Made by a program: the position numbers and the translations under genes. Positions 10,767-24,518 of a DNA stretch of 64,000 nucleotides are shown here, piece by piece (position 1 is the stretch's first letter; each line of letters begins with the position of its first letter). The DNA comes from Citrobacter portucalensis (GTDB lineage Bacteria; Pseudomonadota; Gammaproteobacteria; Enterobacterales; Enterobacteriaceae), in assembly GCF_002042885.1 (NCBI RefSeq), contig NZ_MVFY01000002.1:124001-188000 (forward strand). Reading direction: 5' to 3'. The notes under the pieces were generated by a model. That model ran no database searches. It saw only the letters and a program-made list of their open reading frames with translations, and was not told the DNA's origin.

Positions 10767-11218
10767 TGTCCGTAAGGACAATCTTAAGAGTTTGAGACCC
10801 GTCACACTTTCCTCTCCCGGCCTTCGCGCCGGGGTGCTTCTCTCATTTGAAATAATCTAATTCCACGCCTTTTTTCGCATTAGTTTTTCTAATATTACGT
10901 TTTTTTCATAACGCCATTTTTGACATTTTTTCCACATTTAATGTTGGTTGGTGCTGTAATTTTGCGTTTGTCTTTGTTTGTTGTTCTGATTAATTGCTAT
11001 ATGTATGGAGTTTTATTCTGTTGGCGATCTGGCTGTTTTTCGCCATAAGCTAATGTGATGGTTAATTTTGACTTATGGTTTAGCGTCTGTTTCGGTGGTA
11101 AGTTCAGGACAAAGAGAACGTTTGCGTCGTAGCCCCTGGAGCGGCTGCGGTGCTGGGTTTCGTGGCGAAAATTTCACCGCGAAAGAGTTGGTAGCCCCGC
11201 TTATTCAACGAGGAAAAG
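10767..11218 (+). promoter_or_regulatory. gcvTHP upstream region
   Basis: This 452-bp gap has no gene. A CCCGGC...GCCGGG hairpin (10,816-10,833) probably ends the ubiI transcript. From about 10,841 to 11,070 the sequence is very A/T rich with many T-runs, as expected where Lrp and GcvA bind in E. coli. I cannot place the individual sites or the start of transcription. AACGAGGAAAAG lies just before the gcvT start as a ribosome site. Confidence 0.5.
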
Positions 11219-12313
11219 ATGGCTCAACAGACTCCTTTGTACGAACAACACACGCTATGTGGCGCGCGCATGGTCGATTTCCATGGCTGGATGATGCCAC
11301 TGCATTACGGTTCTCAGCTCGATGAACACCATGCTGTTCGCACCGACGCCGGAATGTTTGATGTGTCGCATATGACCATCGTCGACCTGCGCGGTAGCCG
11401 CACCCGGGAGTTCTTGCGTTATCTGCTGGCAAACGACGTCGCGAAGCTAACGAAGACGGGTAAAGCCCTCTACTCCGGGATGCTCAACGCTTCGGGCGGC
11501 GTGATAGATGACCTGATTGTCTACTACTTCACTGAAGATTTCTTCCGCCTCGTTGTAAACTCCGCCACCCGCGAAAAAGACCTATCCTGGATTACCCAAC
11601 ACGCTGAACCTTACGCCATCGACATCACCGTTCGTGACGACCTGTCGCTGATTGCGGTGCAGGGGCCAAACGCGCAGGAAAAAGCAGCCACGTTGTTTAC
11701 TGACGAACAGCGCCATGCGGTAGAAGGTATGAAGCCGTTCTTTGGCGTTCAGGCGGGTGATTTGTTTATCGCAACCACCGGTTATACCGGCGAAGCAGGC
11801 TATGAAATCGCCATGCCGAATGAAAAAGCGGCTGATTTCTGGCGTGCGCTGGTACAAGCAGGCGTCAAACCTTGTGGTCTCGGCGCGCGCGACACCCTGC
11901 GTCTGGAAGCGGGTATGAACCTGTATGGCCAGGAGATGGACGAAGGTATTTCTCCGCTGGCGGCCAACATGGGCTGGACCATCGCGTGGGAACCGGCTGA
12001 CCGCGACTTTATTGGTCGTGAAGCGCTGGAAATGCAGCGTGAAAAAGGCCACGAACAGCTGGTCGGGCTGGTGATGACTGAGAAGGGCGTGCTGCGTAAT
12101 GAACTGCCGGTGCGTTTCACCGATGCTTCTGGCAACCAGCATGAAGGCATTATCACCAGTGGCACATTCTCCCCAACCCTGGGTTACAGCATCGCGTTGG
12201 CGCGTGTGCCTGCGGGTATCGGTGAGACTGCGATCGTACAGATCCGTAACCGTGAAATGCCGGTAAAAGTGACTAAACCTGTTTTTGTGCGTAACGGCAA
12301 AGCCGTCGCGTAA
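11219..12313 (+). CDS. gcvT: Glycine cleavage system T protein (aminomethyltransferase)
   Basis: At 364 residues this equals E. coli GcvT. It transfers the methylene group from lipoyl-bound aminomethyl of GcvH to tetrahydrofolate, releasing ammonia. The N-terminal folate-binding GcvT domain starts with [14 protein letters not shown] and DVSHM; the C-terminal barrel begins about residue 285. It is first in the gcvT-gcvH-gcvP operon. Confidence 0.98.
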   Translation: MAQQTPLYEQHTLCGARMVDFHGWMMPLHYGSQLDEHHAVRTDAGMFDVSHMTIVDLRGSRTREFLRYLLANDVAKLTKTGKALYSGMLNASGGVIDDLIVYYFTEDFFRLVVNSATREKDLSWITQHAEPYAIDITVRDDLSLIAVQGPNAQEKAATLFTDEQRHAVEGMKPFFGVQAGDLFIATTGYTGEAGYEIAMPNEKAADFWRALVQAGVKPCGLGARDTLRLEAGMNLYGQEMDEGISPLAANMGWTIAWEPADRDFIGREALEMQREKGHEQLVGLVMTEKGVLRNELPVRFTDASGNQHEGIITSGTFSPTLGYSIALARVPAGIGETAIVQIRNREMPVKVTKPVFVRNGKAVA

Positions 12314-12338
12314 TTCATCCTTTTTTGGAGATTGATTG

Positions 12339-12728
12339 ATGAGCAACGTACCTGCAGAACTGAAATATAGCAAAGAACACGAATGGCTGCGCAAAGAAGC
12401 TGACGGCTCTTATACCGTTGGTATCACCGAACACGCTCAGGAGCTGTTAGGTGACATGGTTTTCGTTGACCTGCCAGAAGTTGGCGCCACCGTCAGCGCG
12501 GGCGATGATTGCGCCGTTGCGGAGTCCGTAAAAGCGGCATCCGATATCTATGCGCCAGTAGGCGGTGAGATTGTTGCGGTTAACGATGCGCTCAGCGACT
12601 CCCCGGAACTGGTCAACAGCGAACCGTATGCGGGCGGCTGGATTTTCAAAATCAAAGCCAGCGATGAAAGCGAAATTGAATCGCTGTTGGATGCCACTGC
12701 GTACGAGGCATTACTGGAAGACGAATAA
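12339..12728 (+). CDS. gcvH: Glycine cleavage system H protein
   Basis: The 129-residue lipoyl carrier starts at ATG 12339 (MSNVPAEL) with TTTGGAG upstream. Lys65 in [13 protein letters not shown] is the expected lipoylation site. It shuttles the aminomethyl group between GcvP, GcvT and lipoamide dehydrogenase. It is separated from gcvP by a BIME. Confidence 0.98.
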   Translation: MSNVPAELKYSKEHEWLRKEADGSYTVGITEHAQELLGDMVFVDLPEVGATVSAGDDCAVAESVKAASDIYAPVGGEIVAVNDALSDSPELVNSEPYAGGWIFKIKASDESEIESLLDATAYEALLEDE

Positions 12729-12732
12729 GATT

Positions 12733-12804
12733 GTGCCGGATGGCACTGCGTTTATCCGGCCTACGGTTTTATGTAGGCCCGGTAAGCGTCAGCGCCACCG
12801 GGCA
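12733..12804. repeat. BIME between gcvH and gcvP
   Basis: Paired REP-type palindromes (GTGCCGGATGGC... TTATCCGGCCTAC and GTAGGCCCGGTAAGC... CACCGGGCA) sit inside the gcv operon. Intra-operon REP elements commonly stabilise the upstream message. Confidence 0.85.
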
Positions 12805-12855
12805 ATTGAGTTAGAGACCATCACGATTCACTGCACGTTTCAGGAACCATCGCCC

Positions 12856-15729
12856 ATGACACAGACGTTAAGCCAGCTTGAAAACAGCGGCGCTTTCATT
12901 GAACGCCACATCGGACCGGACGCCGCGCAGCAGCAAGAGATGCTGAATGCGGTTGGCGCCGAGTCGTTAAACGCGCTGATCGGCCAGATTGTGCCGAAAG
13001 ACATTCAGCTCGCAACCCCGCCACAGGTGGGCGAGGCGGCAACCGAATACGCTGCGCTGGCTGAATTAAAAGCCATCGCCGGGCGTAACAAGCGCTTCAC
13101 GTCCTACATTGGCATGGGCTACACCGCCGTGCAGTTGCCACCGGTTATTCTGCGTAACATGCTGGAAAACCCAGGCTGGTACACCGCATATACGCCGTAT
13201 CAGCCGGAAGTCTCCCAGGGGCGTCTGGAAGCTCTGCTGAACTTCCAACAGGTCACACTGGACCTGACGGGCCTGGATATGGCTTCTGCTTCTCTGCTGG
13301 ATGAAGCCACTGCGGCTGCTGAAGCCATGGCGATGGCCAAACGTGTCAGCAAACTGAAAAATGCCAACCGTTTCTTTGTGGCGGCTGATGTTCACCCGCA
13401 AACGCTGGACGTGGTTCGCACCCGTGCAGAGACCTTTGGCTTTGATGTCATTGTTGATGACGCGGCGAAAGCACTGGATCACCAGGATGTGTTTGGCGTG
13501 CTGTTGCAGCAGGTTGGCACCACCGGTGAAGTGCACGACTACAGCAAACTGATTGCCGAGCTGAAATCCCGTAAAGTTGTGGTCAGTGTCGCTGCCGACT
13601 TTATGGCGCTGGTACTGCTGACTGCACCGGGCAAACAGGGCGCGGATATTGTTTTCGGCTCTGCGCAACGCTTCGGCGTACCGATGGGTTACGGCGGCCC
13701 ACACGCGGCATTCTTCGCCGCTAAAGACGAATTCAAACGCTCCATGCCAGGCCGTATTATCGGCGTATCGAAAGATGCGGCGGGCAATACCGCACTGCGC
13801 ATGGCGATGCAGACTCGCGAGCAGCATATCCGCCGTGAGAAAGCGAACTCCAACATTTGTACCTCGCAGGTTCTGCTGGCCAACATCGCCAGCCTGTATG
13901 CCGTTTATCATGGTCCGGTTGGCCTGAAACGTATCGCTAATCGCATCCACCGCCTGACTGATATTCTGGCGGCCGGTCTGCAGCAGAAAGGGCTGAAGCT
14001 GCGCCATGCGCACTACTTCGACACTCTGTGTGTTGAAGTGGCCGACAAAGCGGCTGTTCTGGCGCGTGCCGAAGCGGCAGAAATCAACCTGCGTAGCGAT
14101 ATCCATAACGCGGTAGGTATTACGCTCGATGAAACCACCACCCGTGAAAACGTGGTGCAGTTGTTCAATGTTCTGCTGGGCGACAGCCACGGTTTGAATA
14201 TCGATACGCTGGATAAAGATGTGGCGCTCGACAGCCGTTCCATTCAGGACAGCATGCTGCGTGACGATGCGATCCTCAGCCATCCGGTGTTTAATCGCTA
14301 TCACAGTGAAACCGAGATGATGCGCTACATGCACTCGCTGGAGCGCAAAGATCTGGCGCTGAACCAGGCAATGATCCCGCTGGGTTCTTGCACCATGAAG
14401 CTGAACGCTGCCGCCGAGATGATCCCTATCACCTGGCCGGAATTCGCTGAACTTCACCCGTTCTGCCCGCCAGAGCAGGCAGAAGGTTATCACCAGATGA
14501 TCGGCCAGCTTTCCGAGTGGTTGGTAAAACTGACCGGTTATGACGCCGTCTGCATGCAGCCGAACTCCGGCGCGCAGGGCGAATATGCGGGTCTGCTGGC
14601 GATTCGTCACTATCACGAAAGCCGTAACGAAGGCCACCGCGATATCTGTCTGATCCCGGCTTCTGCCCACGGCACTAACCCGGCATCCGCACAGATGGCG
14701 GGGATGCAGGTTGTGGTTGTCGCTTGTGATAAGAACGGCAACATCGACCTGGACGATCTGCGAGCAAAAGCAGAACAACATGCTGCGAATCTCTCCTGCA
14801 TCATGGTGACCTATCCGTCTACTCACGGCGTGTATGAAGAAACGATCCGTGAAGTGTGCGACGTTGTACACCAGTTTGGCGGCCAGGTTTACCTCGATGG
14901 CGCGAACATGAACGCTCAGGTTGGGATCACCACGCCGGGCTTTATCGGCGCAGATGTTTCGCACCTCAACCTGCATAAAACATTCTGCATTCCGCACGGC
15001 GGCGGCGGCCCAGGTATGGGACCGATTGGCGTCAAATCACATCTGGCACCGTTCGTACCGGGTCACAGCGTAGTGCAGATTGAAGGAATGCTCACCCGTC
15101 AGGGCGCAGTTTCTGCGGCGCCGTTCGGTAGTGCATCCATTCTTCCAATCAGCTGGATGTACATCCGTATGATGGGTGCAGAAGGTCTGAAGCAGGCAAG
15201 CCAGGTGGCTATCCTTAACGCTAACTACATTGCCAGCCGTCTGAAAGATGCTTATCCGGTACTGTATACCGGCCGCGACGGTCGCGTGGCGCATGAATGC
15301 ATTCTCGATATTCGCCCACTGAAAGAAGAGACCGGCATCAGCGAACTGGATATTGCCAAGCGTCTGATCGATTACGGTTTCCATGCGCCGACTATGTCAT
15401 TCCCGGTCGCGGGTACCCTGATGGTTGAACCGACTGAATCTGAAAGCAAAGTGGAACTTGATCGCTTTATCAATGCGATGCTGGCAATCCGCGCTGAAAT
15501 CGATCGCGTGAAAGCCGGTGAATGGTCACTGGAAGATAACCCGCTGGTTAACTCACCGCACACGCAAAACGAGCTGGTCGCGGAGTGGAATCACAGTTAT
15601 AGCCGCGAAATCGCCGTCTTCCCGGCTGGTGTGGCGAACAAATACTGGCCGACCGTGAAACGCCTTGATGATGTTTACGGTGACCGTAACCTGTTCTGCT
15701 CCTGCGTGCCGATGAGCGAATATCAGTAA
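12856..15729 (+). CDS. gcvP: Glycine dehydrogenase (decarboxylating), P protein
   Basis: Starting at [12 protein letters not shown] gives 957 residues, as in E. coli; the open frame extends 97 codons upstream through the BIME and gcvH, but that part is not homologous. The enzyme decarboxylates glycine with PLP and loads the aminomethyl group on GcvH. The PLP lysine is near residue 708 in [18 protein letters not shown]. Two tandem aminotransferase-like halves are present. Confidence 0.98.
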   Translation: MTQTLSQLENSGAFIERHIGPDAAQQQEMLNAVGAESLNALIGQIVPKDIQLATPPQVGEAATEYAALAELKAIAGRNKRFTSYIGMGYTAVQLPPVILRNMLENPGWYTAYTPYQPEVSQGRLEALLNFQQVTLDLTGLDMASASLLDEATAAAEAMAMAKRVSKLKNANRFFVAADVHPQTLDVVRTRAETFGFDVIVDDAAKALDHQDVFGVLLQQVGTTGEVHDYSKLIAELKSRKVVVSVAADFMALVLLTAPGKQGADIVFGSAQRFGVPMGYGGPHAAFFAAKDEFKRSMPGRIIGVSKDAAGNTALRMAMQTREQHIRREKANSNICTSQVLLANIASLYAVYHGPVGLKRIANRIHRLTDILAAGLQQKGLKLRHAHYFDTLCVEVADKAAVLARAEAAEINLRSDIHNAVGITLDETTTRENVVQLFNVLLGDSHGLNIDTLDKDVALDSRSIQDSMLRDDAILSHPVFNRYHSETEMMRYMHSLERKDLALNQAMIPLGSCTMKLNAAAEMIPITWPEFAELHPFCPPEQAEGYHQMIGQLSEWLVKLTGYDAVCMQPNSGAQGEYAGLLAIRHYHESRNEGHRDICLIPASAHGTNPASAQMAGMQVVVVACDKNGNIDLDDLRAKAEQHAANLSCIMVTYPSTHGVYEETIREVCDVVHQFGGQVYLDGANMNAQVGITTPGFIGADVSHLNLHKTFCIPHGGGGPGMGPIGVKSHLAPFVPGHSVVQIEGMLTRQGAVSAAPFGSASILPISWMYIRMMGAEGLKQASQVAILNANYIASRLKDAYPVLYTGRDGRVAHECILDIRPLKEETGISELDIAKRLIDYGFHAPTMSFPVAGTLMVEPTESESKVELDRFINAMLAIRAEIDRVKAGEWSLEDNPLVNSPHTQNELVAEWNHSYSREIAVFPAGVANKYWPTVKRLDDVYGDRNLFCSCVPMSEYQ

Positions 15730-15752
15730 CTTTTCCGCGCAGTAAAGCTTTT

Positions 15753-15790
15753 GTAGGCCGGGTAAGGCGAAGTCGCCTCCCGGCTTTTTC
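15753..15790 (+). terminator. REP-like terminator hairpin after gcvP
   Basis: GTAGGCCGGGTAAGGCGA and its partner TCGCCTCCCGGC fold into a G/C-rich stem followed by TTTTTC. It therefore resembles both a REP unit and a terminator for the gcv operon. Confidence 0.65.
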
Positions 15791-15806
15791 ATATCTGGAG
15801 GTATCC

Positions 15807-16550
15807 ATGGGAATCGCACTGGTTACTGGCGGCAGTCGCGGCATCGGGCGGGCAACCGCGCTGCAGTTAGCGCAAGAGGGTTACACGGTTGCGGTTAACT
15901 TTCATCACAATATCCGTGCAGCAACGGAGGTGGTGAATACCATTGCCGCTACCGGGGGAAAGGCGTTTGCTCTACGGGCTGATATCAGCGATGAAAGCCA
16001 GGTTGTGGCAATGTTTGAATCCATTGACCGCGAAGGTGAACCACTGTCTGCGTTAGTGAATAATGCCGGGATTTTGTTTGAACAGAGCACGGTGGAAAGC
16101 CTAACCGCCGAAAGAATTAACCGCGTGCTGGCGACCAATGTTACCGGCTATTTTTTGTGTTGTCGGGAAGCGGTAAAGCGCATGTCTTTCAAACACGGAG
16201 GGCAAGGCGGGGCGATTGTGAATGTCTCTTCGGCGGCATCGCGGCTTGGTGCGCCATTCGAATATGTTGATTACGCGGCCTCAAAAGGCGCTGTGGACAC
16301 GCTCACCACCGGCCTTGCGCTGGAGGTTGCGGCGCAAGGGATCCGCGTAAACTGCGTGCGACCTGGTCTTATCTACACTGAAATGCACGCTTCAGGCGGC
16401 GAGCCGGGAAGGGTCGATCGCGTGAAATCGATGTTGCCTATGCAGCGCGGCGGACAACCGGAGGAGGTCGCGCAGGCGATTACCTGGCTGCTGAGCGAGA
16501 AGGCGTCGTACGTAACGGGCAGTTTTCTGGAACTGGCTGGCGGGAAGTAG
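15807..16550 (+). CDS. ygfF: SDR-family oxidoreductase YgfF
   Basis: The 247-residue short-chain dehydrogenase matches E. coli YgfF along its length. The cofactor motif TGGSRGIGRA, the structural NNAG and the catalytic YVDYAASKGA (Tyr-x3-Lys) are intact, so it is expected to be active. The arginine after the glycine motif hints at NADP. The substrate is unknown. GGAGG is 6 bp before the ATG. Confidence 0.9.
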   Translation: MGIALVTGGSRGIGRATALQLAQEGYTVAVNFHHNIRAATEVVNTIAATGGKAFALRADISDESQVVAMFESIDREGEPLSALVNNAGILFEQSTVESLTAERINRVLATNVTGYFLCCREAVKRMSFKHGGQGGAIVNVSSAASRLGAPFEYVDYAASKGAVDTLTTGLALEVAAQGIRVNCVRPGLIYTEMHASGGEPGRVDRVKSMLPMQRGGQPEEVAQAITWLLSEKASYVTGSFLELAGGK

Positions 16551-16560
16551 GGTTTAATCG

Positions 16561-16637
16561 CCGGTTGGCGCTACGCTTATCCGGCCTACGGGAATTTAAT
16601 CTGTAGGCTGGATAAGGCGTTTACGCCGCCATCCGGC
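16561..16637. repeat. BIME between ygfF and bglA
   Basis: Two convergent REP units (GCTTATCCGGCCTACGG and CTGTAGGCTGGATAAGGCG...CCATCCGGC) lie between the convergent ends of ygfF and bglA. Confidence 0.85.
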
Positions 16638-16643
16638 AAAAAA

Positions 16644-18083
<1,440 letters not shown>

Positions 18084-18197
18084 TCAGTCTCAAATTAATA
18101 CAATCTGATTTTGAGTCTAACAAAGGAAAGATAAATGTCACGATATAACAAAATAGTGCTAATGTGATTTGTTACATCCAAAAAACAGATTGTTTTT

Positions 18198-19290
<1,093 letters not shown>

Positions 19291-19450
19291 TTTTAATAGT
19301 ACACATGTTAGCTGAAATTTAAAAACTAACACCATGATTTTTAATGGTAAATATTTATCTGGTAATTATTTTAGCTAACAGGTGTTCACTGGAACCATTC
19401 TCAGTTACGCTAGAGGAGCAATCACGATAGGGTTCGTTTCTCGGGAGTAA

Positions 19451-20116
<666 letters not shown>

Positions 20117-20127
20117 ATTCAGTGCAA

Positions 20128-20244
20128 CCCCGGGGGCGGCGTAAACGCCTCGCCCGGGCTGTATTTTGTTGGCCGGACGAGGCAATGCCGCAATCCGGCG
20201 GCCTGTGCCGAATTGCCTAATGGCGCTGCGCTTATCAGGCCTAC
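20128..20244. repeat. REP/BIME cluster between trhA and ygfZ
   Basis: A CCCGGG-ended hairpin (20,130-20,158, plausible trhA terminator) is followed by two REP-type units (GGCCGGACGAGGC...AATCCGG and GCGCTTATCAGGCC) between convergent genes. Confidence 0.8.
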
Positions 20245-20247
20245 CAA

Positions 20248-21231
20248 TTACTCTTCGTCTAACGAATATGGCAGCGGTACGATACGCAGCGTTTTTGCGT
20301 CGTCACGGACGCGGAACACGCTGTCGGCCTCCATGTCGTTATTCATCACAACCTGCACCAGTACCTGACCATCGGCCAGTTGTACTGCAGCAAGTACGGT
20401 ACCAGTACGACGCCAGTTCTCGCCCATTTTTAATTCAAGGTCTTCGCCAGCTTCCGGTACTCGACCGGCGGCACCCGCCAAAGTCCACATGGCGCGTTTG
20501 TTGGCTCCGCGGAATTTTGCACGAGCCACCATTTCCTGACCGGTGTAGCAGCCTTTTTTAAAGCTGATCCCGCCCAGAGCCTGCAGATTGGTAGCCTGTG
20601 GAATAAACTGTGCACTGTTGGCTGTATCAATCACGGGGATACCCGCTTCGATATCCAGCGCCAGCCACTGCTGGCTGTTATTTAACTCAGCTTCGCCACG
20701 CAGCTTTTCAACCAAGGTTTCTGCGGTGGTGGCATCAACGATCAGCAGAAAACGTTCGGCAGGGTGTTCGAACCACAATACCGTGGAGGCACCTTCGGTA
20801 ATGACCTGCTTATCACTGTTCGGTAATTCGCTGAAGATATTGGCCAGCGCTGCACGTGCCTGGAATCCCGCTACGCCCAGCAAGACGCGCTCGTCGTCTG
20901 GGGCGATCGCCACCTTCGAGAAGACCGCGTATTTTTTCAGCTCAGTGAGCTGCGCATCACGCAGGCTACGGCGCTCAAGCCATGCAAAACCGTCACCCTG
21001 GCGGAACAGACGCAGGTTGCTCCACATTTTACCTTTGGCGTCACAATGTGCAGCCAACAGGTGCTGATGCTCGGTCATCTGGCTGACATCCGCCGTGACC
21101 TGACCCTGAATATACTTCTCACTGTCGACACCTGTGATGGTGGCGAGCGCCCAGTCATCGAGCGTCATTAGCGTCAGAGGTAAACGCGTTGACGCAAAAG
21201 GCTGGCGAGGAGGAAAAGATGTAAAAGCCAT
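20248..21231 (-). CDS. ygfZ: tRNA-modifying / Fe-S repair protein YgfZ
   Basis: The 327-residue folate-dependent GcvT-like protein carries the family signature [17 protein letters not shown], whose cysteine is important for function. In E. coli YgfZ supports MiaB-type and other radical-SAM Fe-S enzymes and oxidative-stress resistance. It is a structural relative of GcvT encoded in the same window. It is divergent from sdhE. Confidence 0.96.
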   Translation of the reverse strand: MAFTSFPPRQPFASTRLPLTLMTLDDWALATITGVDSEKYIQGQVTADVSQMTEHQHLLAAHCDAKGKMWSNLRLFRQGDGFAWLERRSLRDAQLTELKKYAVFSKVAIAPDDERVLLGVAGFQARAALANIFSELPNSDKQVITEGASTVLWFEHPAERFLLIVDATTAETLVEKLRGEAELNNSQQWLALDIEAGIPVIDTANSAQFIPQATNLQALGGISFKKGCYTGQEMVARAKFRGANKRAMWTLAGAAGRVPEAGEDLELKMGENWRRTGTVLAAVQLADGQVLVQVVMNNDMEADSVFRVRDDAKTLRIVPLPYSLDEE

Positions 21232-21452
21232 AATAATGTCCTGATTTGCTTAACGCAGTGATGATGACTAATGGTAAAAGAGCTATGGACCATTGCAAGC
21301 GGTTTAAACAGGCTATTTGTGCCATATATTGTGCTTTGCGAGGAGACATCCAAAATTGGTGAATCCTTTGGCTTAATAAGGTTTTATTTAGCGAGCGAGC
21401 TTCAGTTTACTGATATTCCCGTAAAAAGAGCGGGAAAAACACGTTACAATAG

Positions 21453-22143
<691 letters not shown>

Positions 22144-22153
22144 CGCATGACAC

Positions 22154-22236
22154 ATGCCTGATGGCGCGCAGCTTGAAGGCCTACAGTTAGGTGCGTCATG
22201 CAGGCCGGATAAGGCATTTACGCCGTCATCCGGCAA
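22154..22236. repeat. BIME between cptA and fldB
   Basis: REP-type units (GCCTGATGGCGCGCAGC...AAGGCCTAC and GCAGGCCGGATAAGGC...CATCCGGC) lie between convergent genes. Confidence 0.85.
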
Positions 22237-22244
22237 ATCGGTTA

Positions 22245-22766
22245 TCAGGACCAGTGCTCGGCCATTTCCCCAAGAATTTGCTCGCACCAGGCCTGAATGC
22301 GTTCATCGCTGAGATCGTACTGGTTCGTCTCATCCAGCGCCAGGCCAACAAACAGCTGTCCATCAGCAATGACGGGTTTATCGCTGGTGAATTCGTAGCC
22401 TTCTGTGGGCCAGTAGCCGACAAACTTTACACCTTTGGTGATCAGTTTATCGTGCAGCATACCCAACGCATCCAGGAACCATTCGCCGTATCCCAACTGA
22501 TCGCCCATACCGTAAAGCGCGACAATCTTGCCCTCCAGGTTGAGGTCGTCCAGTTGCTCCCAGACCGCTTCCCAGTCCTCCTGAATTTCACCGAAATCCC
22601 AGGTTGGGATGCCCAAAATGAGCACGTCATATTGCTCCATTAGGGTCGGAGAATCGTCTTTGAGGTTGTGCAGTGTCACCAGTTCGGGACCCAGGATATC
22701 GCGGATTTTTTCTGCTGCCATTTCGGTGTAGCAGGTGCTGGAACCGTAAAAAAGACCCATGTTCAT
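22245..22766 (-). CDS. fldB: Flavodoxin 2
   Basis: The 173-residue flavodoxin starts [15 protein letters not shown], with the FMN phosphate-binding loop GSSTCYTE and ring-binding loops GIPTWDFG and GMGDQLGY. E. coli FldB is a SoxRS-induced, non-essential long-chain flavodoxin. It is divergent from xerD. Confidence 0.97.
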   Translation of the reverse strand: MNMGLFYGSSTCYTEMAAEKIRDILGPELVTLHNLKDDSPTLMEQYDVLILGIPTWDFGEIQEDWEAVWEQLDDLNLEGKIVALYGMGDQLGYGEWFLDALGMLHDKLITKGVKFVGYWPTEGYEFTSDKPVIADGQLFVGLALDETNQYDLSDERIQAWCEQILGEMAEHWS

Positions 22767-22879
22767 GACGTAAACATCTCAATTCTGCTGTAGCGTTGCG
22801 GGTAGTGTAACAGAATCGCCGCATTCTCGGCACAATGAGGCATAATGCATCAAAAATGAGAGTGGAATAAGGGGCGCGA

Positions 22880-23776
22880 GTGGAACAGGATCTGGCGCGC
22901 ATCGAGCAGTTTCTTGATGCCCTGTGGCTGGAACGAAATCTGGCGGAAAACACATTAAGTGCGTATCGTCGCGATCTGACCATGCTTGTGGAATGGTTAC
23001 ATCACCGCGGCGCTTCGCTTGCGACCGCGCAAAGTGATGATCTGCAAGCCTTGCTGGCTGAGCGGATGGATGGAGGGTATAAAGCCACCAGTTCCGCACG
23101 TTTGCTCAGTGCGACGCGACGTTTTTTTCAGCATCTGTACCGCGAAAAATATCGCGAAGATGACCCCAGCGCCTCGCTTGCATCACCTAAACTTCCGCAG
23201 CGCCTGCCTAAAGATCTCAGCGAAGCGCAGGTTGAGCGGCTGCTACAAGCGCCGCTTATTGAGCAACCGCTGGAGCTACGCGACAAAGCCATGCTGGAAG
23301 TGCTGTATGCAACAGGCCTGCGCGTGTCTGAACTGGTAGGACTGACGATGAGTGACGTCAGCCTGCGTCAGGGTGTGGTACGGGTGATCGGTAAAGGTAA
23401 CAAAGAGCGCCTTGTCCCGTTGGGTGAGGAGGCTGTGTACTGGCTGGAAACTTACCTGGAGCATGGGCGTCCATGGTTGCTCAACGGCGTATCGATTGAT
23501 GTGCTGTTTCCTAGTCAGCGGGCGCAACAGATGACCCGTCAGACCTTCTGGCATCGTATCAAACACTATGCTGTGTTGGCGGGAATCGACAGCGAAAAGC
23601 TGTCACCGCACGTCCTGCGGCACGCGTTTGCCACGCATCTGCTCAACCATGGCGCAGACCTGCGCGTGGTGCAGATGCTACTGGGGCATAGCGATCTCTC
23701 GACAACGCAGATTTATACTCATGTCGCAACGGAGCGCTTGCGGCAACTACATCAACAGCATCACCCGCGAGCGTGA
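22880..23776 (+). CDS. xerD: Site-specific tyrosine recombinase XerD
   Basis: The 298-residue protein starts at GTG 22880. It resolves chromosome dimers at dif with XerC and FtsK. The catalytic residues are intact: Arg in YATGLRVSELVG, Lys in GKGNKER, His-x-x-Arg in HVLRHAFATH, His in LLGHSDLSTTQIYTHV and the nucleophile Tyr in QIYTHV. It leads into dsbC and recJ, as in E. coli. Confidence 0.98.
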   Translation: MEQDLARIEQFLDALWLERNLAENTLSAYRRDLTMLVEWLHHRGASLATAQSDDLQALLAERMDGGYKATSSARLLSATRRFFQHLYREKYREDDPSASLASPKLPQRLPKDLSEAQVERLLQAPLIEQPLELRDKAMLEVLYATGLRVSELVGLTMSDVSLRQGVVRVIGKGNKERLVPLGEEAVYWLETYLEHGRPWLLNGVSIDVLFPSQRAQQMTRQTFWHRIKHYAVLAGIDSEKLSPHVLRHAFATHLLNHGADLRVVQMLLGHSDLSTTQIYTHVATERLRQLHQQHHPRA

Positions 23777-23799
23777 GTGCTGACAGGATAGGATAGGCT

Positions 23800-24513
23800 A
23801 TGAAAAAACGTTTTATGATGTTCACCCTTCTGGCGACGGCGTTTTCCGGCATGGTACATGCAGACGACGCGGCAATTCGTCAGTCATTAGCAAAGCTGGG
23901 TGTGCAGAGCACCGAGATTCAACCTGCTCCGGTTGCGGGCATGAAAACCGTACTGACCAATAGCGGCGTGCTGTACGTAACTGAAGATGGTAAACATATT
24001 ATTCAGGGACCGATGTACGACGTGAGCGGCGCAAGTCCGGTGAATGTCACCAACCAACTGCTGATGAAGCATCTGAACGCGCTGGAAAAAGAGATGATCA
24101 TCTACAAAGCGCCGCAGGAAAAACACGTCATTACCGTTTTCACCGACATCACTTGTGGTTACTGCCACAAGCTGCATGAAGAGATGAAAGATTACAATGC
24201 GTTGGGGATCACCGTTCGTTATCTGGCCTTCCCACGTCAGGGGCTGGACAGCCAGGCTGAGCAGGACATGAAGTCTATCTGGTGTGCTAAGGACAAAAAC
24301 AAAGCCTTTGATGATGCGATGGCAGGCAAGGGCGTGAAAGCGGCGACCTGTGATGTGGATATCGCTAACCACTATGCGCTGGGCGTACAGTTTGGCGTCA
24401 GCGGTACACCGGCGATTGTGCTGAGCAATGGCTATGTCGTACCTGGTTATCAGGGCCCGAAAGAGATGAAAGAATTCCTCGACGCACATGCAAAACAGAC
24501 CAGCGGTAAATAA
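23800..24513 (+). CDS. dsbC: Thiol:disulfide isomerase DsbC
   Basis: The 237-residue periplasmic precursor has a Sec signal peptide (MKKRFMMFTLLATAFSGMVHA, cleaved after HA), an N-terminal dimerisation domain and a thioredoxin-like domain with the active site CGYC in FTDITCGYCHKLH. A second structural cysteine pair (WCAKDK...ATCDVD) is retained. It corrects wrong disulfides in the periplasm. Confidence 0.98.
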   Translation: MKKRFMMFTLLATAFSGMVHADDAAIRQSLAKLGVQSTEIQPAPVAGMKTVLTNSGVLYVTEDGKHIIQGPMYDVSGASPVNVTNQLLMKHLNALEKEMIIYKAPQEKHVITVFTDITCGYCHKLHEEMKDYNALGITVRYLAFPRQGLDSQAEQDMKSIWCAKDKNKAFDDAMAGKGVKAATCDVDIANHYALGVQFGVSGTPAIVLSNGYVVPGYQGPKEMKEFLDAHAKQTSGK

Positions 24514-24518
24514 TTCGC

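Noticed and set aside
12565..12855. N-terminal extension of gcvP by 97 codons
   Set aside because: It reads through gcvH in another frame and through the BIME; homology begins at MTQTLSQ at 12856.
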